In this document: positions 21,704 through 32,099 of the stretch, piece after piece | Layout: each line of letters opens with the position of its first letter | Position numbering within the stretch: the first letter of the stretch is position 1 | Origin: Sclerodactyla briareus | Taxonomy: Eukaryota > Echinodermata > Holothuroidea > Dendrochirotida > Sclerodactylidae | NCBI GenBank assembly: GCA_026419785.1 | Contig: JAODTK010005844.1 | Coordinates: forward strand, 1 to 64,000 | Direction of reading: 5' to 3' | Length of the DNA stretch: 64,000 nt | The notes under the pieces: generated by a model | The model's database searches: none | Told to the model about the DNA's origin: nothing | The model's input: only the letters and a program-made list of their open reading frames with translations | Made by a program: the position numbers and the translations under genes

Positions 21704-23074
21704 TAGTACTGTGGTCTCTGTCCAGAAAAACTCTCTGGAGATCTTCATTAGATGCATACTGAATGGTGTGTCTCCCATTAAGGAGTCTATCACATGTTAA
21801 TAAAAGCCCATAATATTTGCTTGTATATTGGAAAACAGTACTGTTTTTGCTTTCTGAGTCTGTCGCAAACCCTTTTTTCAGCTGACATTTTGCATTCCTC
21901 TAAATTTGTGAGGTGAAGATAAATTTTGCTGTGATGCACAATATTATCAGTACTATTATTCTATCACCCCAATCCTTTTCTGAGCATGTGAGTGATTATT
22001 CATTTCCGTTTTTTACTGACAGGTCTGATTCCTGACGGATGCTGTCCAAGGAGCTTCAAGACCCTCGATAGGGGGTGACAAATCCATGACAATGAGACAG
22101 TGAGGAATTCACCTGCTCCAGTAGAAACCTAAACGATCAATTGAATAGCGTCTTCACGACGATGCGATGAAGCGCAGGCTGATGTTCAGGAGTCCCTGCT
22201 ATGCACGCCAGTCCCCAGGGGTGTGTATAGATGATATCCTTTGTCAATTTTCCCCCCCCCCCCCCCACATTTATACCTGTTGTGTTTCAGTTCTGCGTAT
22301 ACTGCACATGAGCAACAATCAGTGGTGACATCATAGGAGCTCATAGTATCGTCACCCTCTTCATTTGGGCACCTTGTCCTATACCGAGCAACACTAATTT
22401 GGTGCCTAAGCTGGAAGCCCTAAATCTCTATACGGCAAAACTGTTTTTGGTATTCGTGAGGCATTCCAATCGTTTGTTGTTTATCTGGATCGCACTTTTG
22501 TCATAGAAATGAAATACTTCTTATCTTCCTGAGAAAAATGTCATAAATTATGTGGCAGGTCCCACCCCGGTTCCTTGCCCAATTGAGGAGGGGTTTGAAT
22601 AGATGACTGATTTTCTTGTTCTTCCCACTTTTCCTAAATTTGAGTCTTGAGAAGTGATTCTATGATTGTGTTATTATTTGGCATTGAGTCATAAAGTAAA
22701 TCATTAGAGTGCTATTGCATGATTGATGGTGGATTGTGCTATATCAGCTGGCAAAATTCAAGTACTGCATTCCTGAGGTCATGTTCCCTTAAATGCTGTA
22801 TTCTTTCTATAAAAAGTCGGTAGGGTTTTACTGTCATCAAATGTTACACCTTTTGCTCATACCATGTGCGAGAGTACCAATACAGTAATACTTTAATACT
22901 AATGCTCACTACTTGCCCACAACACCATGAAATAGTTTGTTCTAACAAACATTACAGAGGGCATCTTCCTTGTTACTTACGGTCTGTTTGTTTAATGTGG
23001 ACTGGTGAATTATTGCGATTGATTCACTTGTGCCTTAACTGTTTCGGGAATCATCAACATTGACTCTTTCTCTC
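21704..23074. other. Non-coding stretch, nothing recognised
   Basis: AT-rich sequence without recognisable exon or repeat. A C-run of about 16 lies at 22,251-22,267. Open frames are short. Confidence 0.4.
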
Positions 23075-23235
23075 TTGGGCCTGAACAAGTTCAGAAAGAG
23101 ACTTGGCAGTTACTTGTGGTGGTACACGTGTCAGTGTTGGTGTTAAGCTATTTAACCTAGGAGGGAATTCCCTTGTGATTTGGTTCAGGAGGAATTTTAG
23201 CAGTGACAAGACCAAAACTGTGTCGTGATTCCTTG
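23075..23235 (-). CDS. Weak candidate exon upstream of the 21.1-kb minus-strand exon
   Basis: The minus-strand frame reads LVLSLLKFLLNQITREFPP, then RLNSLTPTL and AKSLSELVQAQ. This faintly resembles the RUSF1 segment that precedes the C-terminal domain ('..L...L...P..N..E......SL.EL..'), and its position relative to 21,093-21,262 would be in the right order. No good donor is visible at its 3' side. A chance reading frame is equally possible. Confidence 0.2.
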
Positions 23236-24553
23236 CCATAGCGACAGGCTATGGCTGCTAAAGGCCAAACCCCCGATTAGGTATTGTCGGTTCACTCGAA
23301 ATTCTTATACGTCGCACACTTGGAATTTTCAATTATTATTTTTGTCCCTTCACGGCCCTTCCCTTGCCTTCGTCTTCTTCTTGCTGCTTTCTGGAGAAGG
23401 AACAAATGACCTGTCCATTCACCAACTGCAGTATTTTTCAATTTTTGACAAATTTTGGAAATCACAATAAGTATTATTTGTCCTCCAGTGACTTCAAATG
23501 ACCCTTTGTCAGGGACAAATGAAGTCCCCATCCGGCAACTTTCGTTCACATAGAGACAAATTTTAATTTTCGCGTAAATTATGCAAATTATTGGAATGTA
23601 GGCAGTAACATACAAAAGTCATAATGCGGTCAACACAATGGATATTGCCAAATTGTACCGTAGAATCCAAAATTGCCATAAAAAAATTTGCCCCCCAAAA
23701 ACTGAACGTTCGTGGGAAGAAAACCCATTAATGTCACTGAGGACACTTGGGGTCGTGACCCCTGCCTCTGACTCGCCAGCGTTTGGGGTCCATGACCCCT
23801 TCCAGGGTGGCTCGATCCGCTTGGCATGTTATAATGAGATAGTATTAAAAGAACAATAACTACATTTTCTTGACAAAACACCTAAAAATATGACATGACA
23901 CATTCCTTCCCAATACACAGGTTTGACTAACTGACTATGTGATGTTTTCCAACAGGCACCTGAACCTTTCTTCTGATATAAATTGCAATTTGTGAAGCTG
24001 CAAGCTGGCTGTAATAACACTGTTATGCACCCACGCATAGATTCAGCAGATTATAATGTCAAGGGGGAACAGATCAACATGGCATCACCTTGAGAAGATG
24101 GAGAATTTATGCCAAAACAGTACAGCTGTAACAACTTGAGGCCTAGCCCTCACCCCCACATGACAATATATGCGGAGCTTGAGTGTACAATAATAGCAGT
24201 CTAGGTTCTAGGCTAGGCCATACGTTGCCTATATATGCATGACTACACAACACCTATGCCTACTGCCTGTGCCTAGGCAACATATTTCAAATTGGTTGGA
24301 ATCTTGGATGGATTGTATTCACTCACAAGTTAGTTTTGCAATCTGTGTTTGTCCCATCCATTTCTTAAAATGCCACAAGGTAACAATGTCAACTCAAAGG
24401 TCAAAAAATGGTCATCATACAACTGCAAAATTGCATAGTGCCTACCTCCCCAACTCCTTTACTGCATGGTTGTATTGTTTTCCTCTAATCAAACAGGAAC
24501 ACATTACTTCGAACACAAGTGGAGGGCGTGATTAGTGACTGTCATTTTTTCAG
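23236..24553. other. Non-coding stretch, nothing firm
   Basis: No exons are recognised. Around 23,740-23,815 a short inverted structure is formed by GGGGTCGTGACCCC and GGGGTCCATGACCCC, about 45 bp apart, which may be part of an unrecognised small element. Confidence 0.35.
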
Positions 24554-24680
24554 CCTGGCTTTAGTTTGCTCCTTTGTCTTGGTTCTCACAAACTGCATAC
24601 AGGGACAACCTTCTCTCAACACGGGCCACTCATACCACCTTAGTTACAACACCAATTTGACCGTTGTGGATCCCAATTAC
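24554..24680 (+). CDS. Candidate signal-peptide exon, possibly MTTP-like
   Basis: The exon-like block has an acceptor TGTCATTTTTTCAG (ends 24,553) and a donor GTAAAG at 24,681. It encodes a hydrophobic stretch LALVCSFVLVLTN, a Cys, then GQPSLNTGHSYHLSYNTNL and TVVDPNY. A secretory signal followed by 'SLN...Y.L.Y.T' resembles the mature N-terminus of the microsomal triglyceride transfer protein large subunit, a lipoprotein-assembly factor of the ER. The next MTTP exon was not found downstream, so the family call is tentative. The alternative is a first exon of an unrelated secreted or membrane protein. Confidence 0.3.
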
Positions 24681-24714
24681 GTAAAGCAGATAACTGTGTT
24701 TTAGTAATTGGCCG

Positions 24715-24954
24715 ATGCTTTTTACTCTCACTCATGTACTAACAGTATCCGGCAATTACACATCTTGTCAGCGACACTGTGGACCCATGGACACTGTGAA
24801 CATGATCCAATCAAACTTTTACTGTGAGGACCCATACCTTTGTGAACCATATGGAAAACAGAATACCTACAAAATTGAATTTGCAATCAAAACTAAGACA
24901 AGACCCCTCATTGACGCTTTTCTGACCTTGCATCACATGAAAGTGTTTATTTGA
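24715..24954 (+). CDS. Open frame of unknown nature, Cys-containing
   Basis: Seventy-nine codons open from 24,715, including SCQRHCGPMD and SNFYCEDPYLCEPYGKQNTY, with five cysteines in about 35 residues. The cysteine spacing is suggestive of an extracellular segment but I know no matching family. It follows the signal-peptide-like exon by only 35 bp and is not clearly spliced to it. Confidence 0.15.
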   Translation: MLFTLTHVLTVSGNYTSCQRHCGPMDTVNMIQSNFYCEDPYLCEPYGKQNTYKIEFAIKTKTRPLIDAFLTLHHMKVFI

Positions 24955-26434
24955 GACAATGACCCATCCTCATTACAATTAGTCCCAAAAGATTGACCGT
25001 ATTGACCTCAAACTGACGTTTAGGCACCTTGAATCACTGCATATGTTTATTTATCAAGTGGGACCCCCTACCTCATTACAGGAGCCCAAAATTATCGAAC
25101 ATGTTGTATCCTAACCATTAGCATTACACTGTTTTTCAGCAAAAATTTGGTTTTCAACCTCACTACTGTCCACTGCCTACATTGTGGTGTGTATACTATA
25201 AATAAGCTTTAATAATTTGGCTGGTCAACATTGGTCGCAATCCCCAAAAAGGATTCTCTCAGCTGTGTGTGTTGAGACTGTTGAGTAAACATACAATACT
25301 TTTGACGGCCTGTCCGACCATTCAGTGTGGAAATGGTGGGCCTGGCATTGGCAATGTCTCAGAGGATTGAGATGTGGTAATCCAATTATTCCGTGGCACT
25401 CGTCTGCTCAGTACTGATTATCTGATTGTTTCATTTAAAGTTAACACTTCGCTATACGCATGCAAAAAGCTCACTTCCAGGATGTAAATTTACTTGACCT
25501 GCAGGGACTGACCTCTTGGTTTAGTAACTGTTATTAATGGACAAGCCCTAATGAGGAAGATTAACTATGTTGTGTGTAAAAGCATTGGGAGAGGGTAGGG
25601 GTTGGGAGGGGAAGAAAGCAAGGTCAAGGTAAGCTTCTGAAAGTGGGGAACTGCACAACATTCATGTCATTTTCCGCTATTGAGCAAAAGGAGGCACCAA
25701 TAATACTAATAATAATAAGTCTTGTAAAGCGCAGAATCCAGACTAACTCTGCTACTAATGCGCTGCCATGGGCGAGCAGCCCAAAAAAGAACTACTTAGA
25801 TACGACCGAAATAGGGTGAGTGTTTAAAGATTTGTAAGGTGCTAAGCGAGTGGAGAGAACGTAGGTTGACGACACTCTCAATTTGGGTAGCAAACTTACA
25901 GCTGATCAGCAATGGTGGGCGAATGATGGGTTTATCCATAAAAGATGGGAAACCATATGCCACAGGTTACCATTAAAACCATAATTGTTTAGAATTTGTG
26001 CCAAAAATCTTCCAAACAAGGCAAAAATGCACTTTTTTTTGGGGGGGCGGCACCAAAAACAATTAGATGTTGAAAATGTTTACTAATGAGGCAGCATATG
26101 TAAGAAGAAGCCGATTCGTCCTCGTCAAGAAAACAGGGTTAGGTTCGAAACAATATAGGGCTAAATTTACAGTTTAGCTCATCTGAGAGCAGTTGCATAG
26201 TAAACTCGGGCTGCTTTTGCAACCCCGCCCCCAACTCACGCATTATTGACACCTCTCAGGGACCACCATTCTGTTTGTGCTGTTTTGTAACGAGCCACGT
26301 CTTCTATATTTCCTACAGTGATGCAGGCTTCATAGGGCTACATTTCCAATTTACCAATAAGCTGCCAAAACGGCAAAGACCAAAATTGCCACTCCCCCAA
26401 CCGTAGCAACACCACCACTGATCAAAAAGTACCA
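24955..26434. other. Non-coding stretch apart from the tail-like repeat
   Basis: No exon is recognised. It is AT-rich intergenic or intronic sequence with a T8/G7 run at 26,033-26,047. Confidence 0.4.
25690..25880. repeat. SINE- or LINE-tail-like sequence
   Basis: An AATAATACTAATAATAATAA run is followed by GTCTTGTAAAGCGCAGAATC and ATGCGCTGCCATGGGC. The combination of a TAA/ATT microsatellite with a GCGC-bearing tail, here in reversed order, resembles the 3' end of the LINE at 52,150-52,230 and the sequences at 6430 and 42,270. I infer a shared tail family on the minus strand. Confidence 0.35.
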
Positions 26435-26790
26435 TATAGGTAGTCACTGGTGATCGTCCAATACTCAAACAATCAGGAAGAATAATGAACTGACCAAATA
26501 AGAATTTGTACTGTCGTCACTGGGGGACAGAAGTGGTGTAGTCCATTACTCAAACATTCAGAATAACAATTAAAATGACGATTCAGAATTTGCACAGTCG
26601 TAATAAAGGCTGGTCACTGGAGCTAGTCCAATACTCAAAATTCAGGAATAATATAACATGGACATTCAAGATTCATACTGTCTTCACGGGGGTTGGGAGG
26701 GGGGGGATATTTGGTGCTAACAATACTCAAAAATTATCAGGAATAACAATAAAATGACATTAAGAATTTGTACTGTCTCACTGGGGGAAA
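26435..26790 (+). repeat. Tandem repeat, about 90-100 bp unit, about 4 copies
   Basis: A unit with CCAATACTCAAA, ATTCAGGAATAA, AAAATGACATT and AGAATTTGTACTGTC, ending in a CACTGGGG step, recurs at about 26,455, 26,540, 26,630 and 26,720. The copies differ by indels. There is no coding potential. Confidence 0.7.
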
Positions 26791-26859
26791 ATTTGTTGGC
26801 TGGCTATTGCTTGTTCTCACTCTGTACAATGAATCGTTGCAGAGATTACGGATTGTCTA

Positions 26860-27560
26860 TGGTGACCTGGAATGCAACTTGACTTGATACCAAAAACAAT
26901 AGGGTTCATTCTTGCATCATGTGTTAACAATCAACACACTTAATTTTGAACTTAATAGATACTGCATTCATTAAAATCAAGGACGAGCAGATTGTCCAAA
27001 TGCCAAATTGTATTCCACATTCAGTTTTTAGCTGTTTGGACCTTCCACATTCATTGAGATAGTGTGATAAGAGTATCGTGGTATGGTGTGTAATTGATTC
27101 TTTGTTGTCTTTACAAGACGCATCTGGCATCACAAAAAGAGGCATGCAAAACTCACCAGGTCAAAGGTCAACTGAGATAATAGGTCAAAGTCGGTCACCA
27201 GATTTATTTCACCCCAGACGAACGAAACTTCCATTACGACAGTCCTCCAAAATGTTTTGTTGCCGAGATAGTATGACGATTCCCTATTGTTGACCTTGAA
27301 GGGACCTTGTCATGACCCCAGAAACAATAGGGTTTATCCTCACCATATATGTTACCCACATACCCAATTTTGAATTGATAGATACTCGCGTTCGTTAGAT
27401 ATCATGCTGACAAGCTTTTTGACTTGGCCCTCTCGTTGACCTTGAATGAACTTGACCAGGGCACCCAAAAACAATAGGGGTCATTCTCCCCTATGTGCAA
27501 CCCACATACCTAAGTGAATTGATACCAGTTTGCGTACGGTAAGATATCGTGCTGACAAGG
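26860..27560 (+). repeat. Field of diverged ~140-bp repeats with 'AAACAATAGGG' core
   Basis: The core ACAATAGGG followed by TTCAT or TTTATCC appears at about 26,898, 27,324 and 27,472, preceded each time by a GACCTTGAA...ACTTGA stretch and followed by ACCCACATACC. Spacing is near multiples of 140 bp. An AGGTCAAAGGTCA site (27,158-27,170) falls inside it. It probably belongs to the same AGGTCA-rich family seen at 47, 52-53 and 57-58 kb. Confidence 0.55.
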
Positions 27561-28139
27561 GGTGTCATACACACCCACACACAGGACCACACAACAATAC
27601 GCAGGTGGCAGGACTGCATCAATCCCTGTATGCCTTCGGCAAGGGGAATTAACAAGGGACTCGCATATACAGGAACACTAAAACAACCCCAAAAGTTCAA
27701 AACGTGCTCATGAAGAATGGTTGGAAGGGATTGTCTTCTTTTGACATAAAATTTTGGGAGGGATTTAAGCATTACAGTGTAGCAAGAGAAATCCCTCTTA
27801 CCCTCCTTAGACGCCAACACCAGTGTGTGATGGTGTTGTCACAATTTCTGTCGAAGCAGGGATTTCGCTGAAATTGGAAGAAGATTTTGATGAAATTGTT
27901 ATGTGGTACAAGGTTGGGAAAAATCACGATCTGATTAGATTTTGAGCCCCAATGGCACTAATTTGAGTTAGTTAATCAGCTATTTGATGTTAATGATTGT
28001 TTAAGGTCATAGCAAGATTATGGACGATTTGGTCTGGCACCAGGGAACCAGATATAAGGTATATAAAGGAAAGAAACTGATCGTTCTCAGTGTAAAATAT
28101 GCTATATTAAGTCGGCCGTTCTGCATGAGTGAAATTTAT

Positions 28140-28560
28140 GTGGAGTTTTCTGAAACCTTGTGAGGGTTATCATTTACCTCAGTACCATTTTTTTTTTTTT
28201 TAAATGGAACAGGGGATGGGAGGTCATTCACCATGCCTATAATTTCGCATATAAATCATGCAAAATTTGCTGGATTTTCATGTAACATGAAGGTATGGTC
28301 TCCCTTAGTGTTAACATAGCTTCAATCACCTGGGGGTTATTCAATATGTCTAATTGCCCAATTTATGTAACTTTCCAAGTTTGTTGGATTCCATTTAATG
28401 TATTAAGGGCGGTTTAACAATTGGTCCTGAATATTTAAATTAGGAATGGGTCACTGGGAGTCAATATATTGTTTTAATTTGCATAACTTTTGCAATTCAA
28501 GTCACATTTTCACAAAACTCGCCATGAGTGTATTTACTTGACCGGAGTAGGTACTAGTTT
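28140..28560 (+). repeat. Diverged repeat block related to 40.6-41.2 kb
   Basis: Words such as GAGGTCATTCA, AATATGTCTAATT, TTTGCATAA, GGATTTTCATG and GGTATGG recur with a step of about 120-130 bp. The same series of words occurs at 40,590-41,190, so both are copies of one dispersed repeat. A run of 16 or more T lies at 28,186-28,201. Confidence 0.55.
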
Positions 28561-29264
28561 TTGGGGCAAAAACAAAATTATCTCATTAACGAAAAAAGTC
28601 TCTGTATAGTCACATTTGTTCAGGTCAACATGAATGTTTTCCTTGACTGCCGCTCTCCTGCATCCCATTGCAAGGGCGTCTCCTGGCGCCCAGGGTAATC
28701 AACTCTTGCGGTGGTCAGCTTGGAGCGTCCATTGAAGTGAACAGGGGTAAGTAACCTGGATAGGTCTGTAGCTAATTCCCATACTGAGTTTCTATTACAA
28801 TAAATTTGGTATACTACATTGTGATATCCAGTTTGGACTAAATTATGAACATTTTGGGACTATTCAGATTCAGATCCTCTTTATTTTGTCCTGGAAAAAG
28901 TCTTATTTTTTGAGGATGTTAGTCTGTTACAGTCCCAGCTAAAATAAACATAATGGTATATTGATATCTGGCCTCTCTAGGTTCCCTTAGGCATAAAAAC
29001 TATGAAATTAATGTATTGCACGGTCTATTTATTAATAATTATAAAATGAAACATTTTTGATACATCTATCTAGAAAAATAATCTGAATCTGATGGGCAGA
29101 AGAGATGCCAATATCGTTCCAGCATTAAACACTTGTTCAAGCAAGCAAGAAGGGTACCACACCCACAGGTAACCGGCCCCCCCGTCAGCTCTCAGCCCAT
29201 CCCTGGTACTGACTATTACTGTTGTACAACATTGATTGCAAAATGATGGGTCAAGTTTCCATAG
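28561..29264. other. Non-coding stretch, nothing recognised
   Basis: No exon or named repeat is seen. The sequence is AT-rich. Confidence 0.4.
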
Positions 29265-29760
29265 AGAGCAGTGGTGTAGCCAGGGGGGGGGGGGGGCGTT
29301 CACAATCCCTATGACCCAAGTGCCAAAAAACAGGGTTCTGCGAAAACCGGAAAAGTCATGGAATTTCATCAATGAAAATCCAGGCCAGGCTAAGTCGTGA
29401 AATTCCATTGATAAGTGTTGAGTCATGGAAAAGTCATGGGCAATTCTTCATGAAGTGATGTTTTTACTTTCTCACAGCTGTTTGCCGTTGTTGCTTTGGC
29501 TCTTTGGATGGTCAGTTGATAATGTTTTGCGAGATCGATCTGTCATAGAGAAGGCCATGGAATTCCTTATTGGTCATGAAAAAGTCTGGAAAATGATTAC
29601 CCAGAATCTGCAGGAGGAACCAAACCTTGAAAGAAAAACATGAAATTGAGAGAAAAAAATGCTTGAAAGCATCATAATGCCGGTCTACTACTGTTTCACA
29701 CACAAATATGGCAACATTCGGCATCTAAGGGAGCCGAAAATCACATTTTTTCGCCAAAGA
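29265..29760 (+). repeat. hAT-MITE-like remnant with 'AAAAGTCATGGAATTTCAT' words
   Basis: AGCAGTGGTGTAGCCAGGGG at 29,268 resembles the common animal MITE end CAGTGGCGTAGCCAG. It is followed by repeated GAAAAGTCATGGAATTTCAT-type words (29,350-29,460), AAAGTC and TGGAAAATGATT, a pattern typical of internal hAT-derived repeats. A matching inverted end was not found, so the right border is arbitrary. The plus-strand frame 29,425-29,643 spans this repeat and is not a gene. Confidence 0.4.
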
Positions 29761-30339
29761 CCCAACCCCCAGGCCAGAACCCCCCCCCCCCCAAATCTCT
29801 CGGTACCCCCCCCCCTCCCCCCCCACCAAAGCTCTCGGTACACGCATATGAAAGCTACCCTAGAGCAGCACAGGAATGTGGTCATTGCTGGCCTGTAAGA
29901 TCTCACTACATAGTTTGGAGATGACTCGCTCTGTCCACTCAGACACATATCCAGTATCAGTAATATTAGTTGGGAGACATGACAATAGAGAACCAGTCAA
30001 TATTGTTAAACCTAACAGTGATGTCACCAAGCTATTCAACTTTGGGGGGGATTCTCTCCATGGGGACATTTTGTGAGTGATTTGAGAATTGAAAAGAAGG
30101 CCGCGCATGTGCAAGTAACAATAACAATCTCAGCACGAGATACTTTTTGGAGGGGGGGGAATGTCCCTACTGAATTATTTTTTAGAGGGATTTCAGCAAT
30201 TTATCAAGGAGAAATCCCTCTCTTCCCCATCAGCACAACACTGCACACATACTGATTGGGTCCAAGGTATTGAACCATTCAATTTGCAGAGGTTTTTATT
30301 ACGCGCAAACCAGCTTATGCTGGTTGAGCTGTTTGGAAT

Positions 30340-30460
30340 CTGCATGTCACTCTAATCTATCTATCTGTCCTGTCTGTCTGTCTGTCCGTCCGCTCGTTCG
30401 TTCGTCCCGCCGTCCGTCCGTCCGTCCGTCCGTCCCTCCATCCATCCATCCAGTGTGTTC
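30340..30460 (+). repeat. Tetranucleotide microsatellite (TCTG/TCCG/TCCA)n
   Basis: Tandem TCTG, CGTC/TCCG and finally TCCATCCATCC units cover about 30,360-30,450. Frames across it are Ser/Pro/Arg-rich on plus and Asp/Gly/Arg-rich on minus and reflect the repeat. Confidence 0.9.
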
Positions 30461-30579
30461 AACAATTGCCCTTTTGCTCCCACCATCATTCTGTGATGGA
30501 TGTTGACCAACGTGGACACAATGTTCATTGACCATGAGACATGTTTGGCCTTGTGGAGGTCAGGTCAAAGCCCATTAAA

Positions 30580-31960
30580 GGGGCATAATAGGCCTTTGTA
30601 TGAGCAATTTTCAAAATGATTCTCCTCCTACCAATTTTCGCGCACAGCTGCTGATGTGGGGTCCTTATGGATGTCTAACGCCGTACCTTCGGTGTGTTCA
30701 GGATTTTTTGGTCCAAGTCCCCACTCGGGCCCAAGACCCATTTTATGAAATTTCACACAATAGTACCTTTGAATATGCATCTCCTCCCCCACGATTCATT
30801 TGTGTTCTTCTAGGTTACATGTTAATGGGTCCTTGGTTAATTGCTACCGGGGGTGTTCGGAATTGTGGGCCTCATGACCTACTTTGGGCTCAAGGGCCCA
30901 TTATATGAAATACCATAAAATCTTGTACTCCTACAAATTTTTGTTAATGCACAGTGCTGATGTTCGTCGTAATGGTGGTCTATAGCCATATCGTTAGAGT
31001 GCTCAGGAAGTAGGCCCAAAGGCCAGTGGGGCCCTTGGCCCATCATTTGGAATTTCGCAAAATGCTTCTCCTTTTACAATTTTAGTGGCACATTTGCTGA
31101 CATTCTGTCATAGTGATGGTCTGACAGCTGTCCCTTTGGGGTGCTCAGGAATTTTTGGTCCAAGGTCCCACTTGGGCCGTCAGCCCATTTTTCATGAAGT
31201 TCACACAATGGTACTTGAATGTCATCTCTTCCCACACGCTTCATTTGATTTTTCGTCAAGTTACATGTGCCATGCATGCAATACTGCAAAATCGTGTAGG
31301 CCCTACAAATTCAGTTGCATAGTGCTGAGGATCGGTCATAATGATGGTCTGATAGACATACTTTTTGGGTGTTGAGGATTTTTGTTCCAATGTCTTACTC
31401 GGCCCTAGGGCCCATATTTTGATATTTCACACAAGGTGTCGAAATGCCTCTCTCCCCAGCAAGCTTTCCAATTGGTCTTCTTCAACTTTACATTAATGTC
31501 CCCTTGCAGGTTAAAAAAAAAAACAAAAAGGGGCCTTTTGGCTCGTCCAGGAATTTATGGCCCACGGCCCAGTTTGGGCCTAGGGCCATCATATGAACTA
31601 CTGCGAATATAGTATTTACTACAAATCGTATTGCACAGTGCCAATGTTCGGTCCTAAGGACCGTCTAATAGCCATACTTTCATGCTTGCCGATGATTTGG
31701 GACCCAAGGCCCAGTGTTGGCCTGAAGCCCATCATGTGGAATCATGCAACTGCTTCTCTCTTTCAAGTTTTGGTGCTTTTTAGTACTTGACTGCATCTCA
31801 GTTCCCATTGATTTTCTTATATGTTATGCTCCTTGGGTTAGTGTTCCATCATGGTTGTTCAGGAACTTCTAGCTGAAGGTCCAATGTTTGTCCTAGGGCC
31901 CATCATCTTAAATCATGCAAAATGCTTTTACATATTGTGAAGCACGGGTCCGTGCTAATG
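30580..31960 (+). repeat. Higher-order array of ~145-bp monomers
   Basis: Diverged monomers share CCAAGGCCCA, GGGCCCATTTTATG(A)AA and (C)AGTGCTGATGTTCGG. Three monomer types follow each other: A (TTTCACACAATAGTACC, 30,750), B (ACCATAAAATCTTGTACTCC, 30,905) and C (TTTCGCAAAATGCTTCTCC, 31,050). A returns at 31,195 and 31,420, B at 31,270 and 31,600, and C at about 31,740 and 31,910. This indicates a trimeric unit near 440 bp with one deletion. Confidence 0.65.
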
Positions 31961-32040
31961 TTCGGTCATGATCACATCCCCAAATTTGAATTCTAAATTC
32001 AAATTTTCCCTGTATTCCTTTATTTCCCCATACTGGGGTT

Positions 32041-32096
32041 TTATTTTTTTTATTTTTTTTATTTTTTTTTTTTTTTTTTTGTTTTTTTTTTTTTGG
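32041..32096 (+). repeat. T-rich tract
   Basis: An almost pure T run of about 55 bases with a few A and G interruptions. Poly-Phe frames over it are artefacts. Confidence 0.85.
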
Positions 32097-32099
32097 TTT

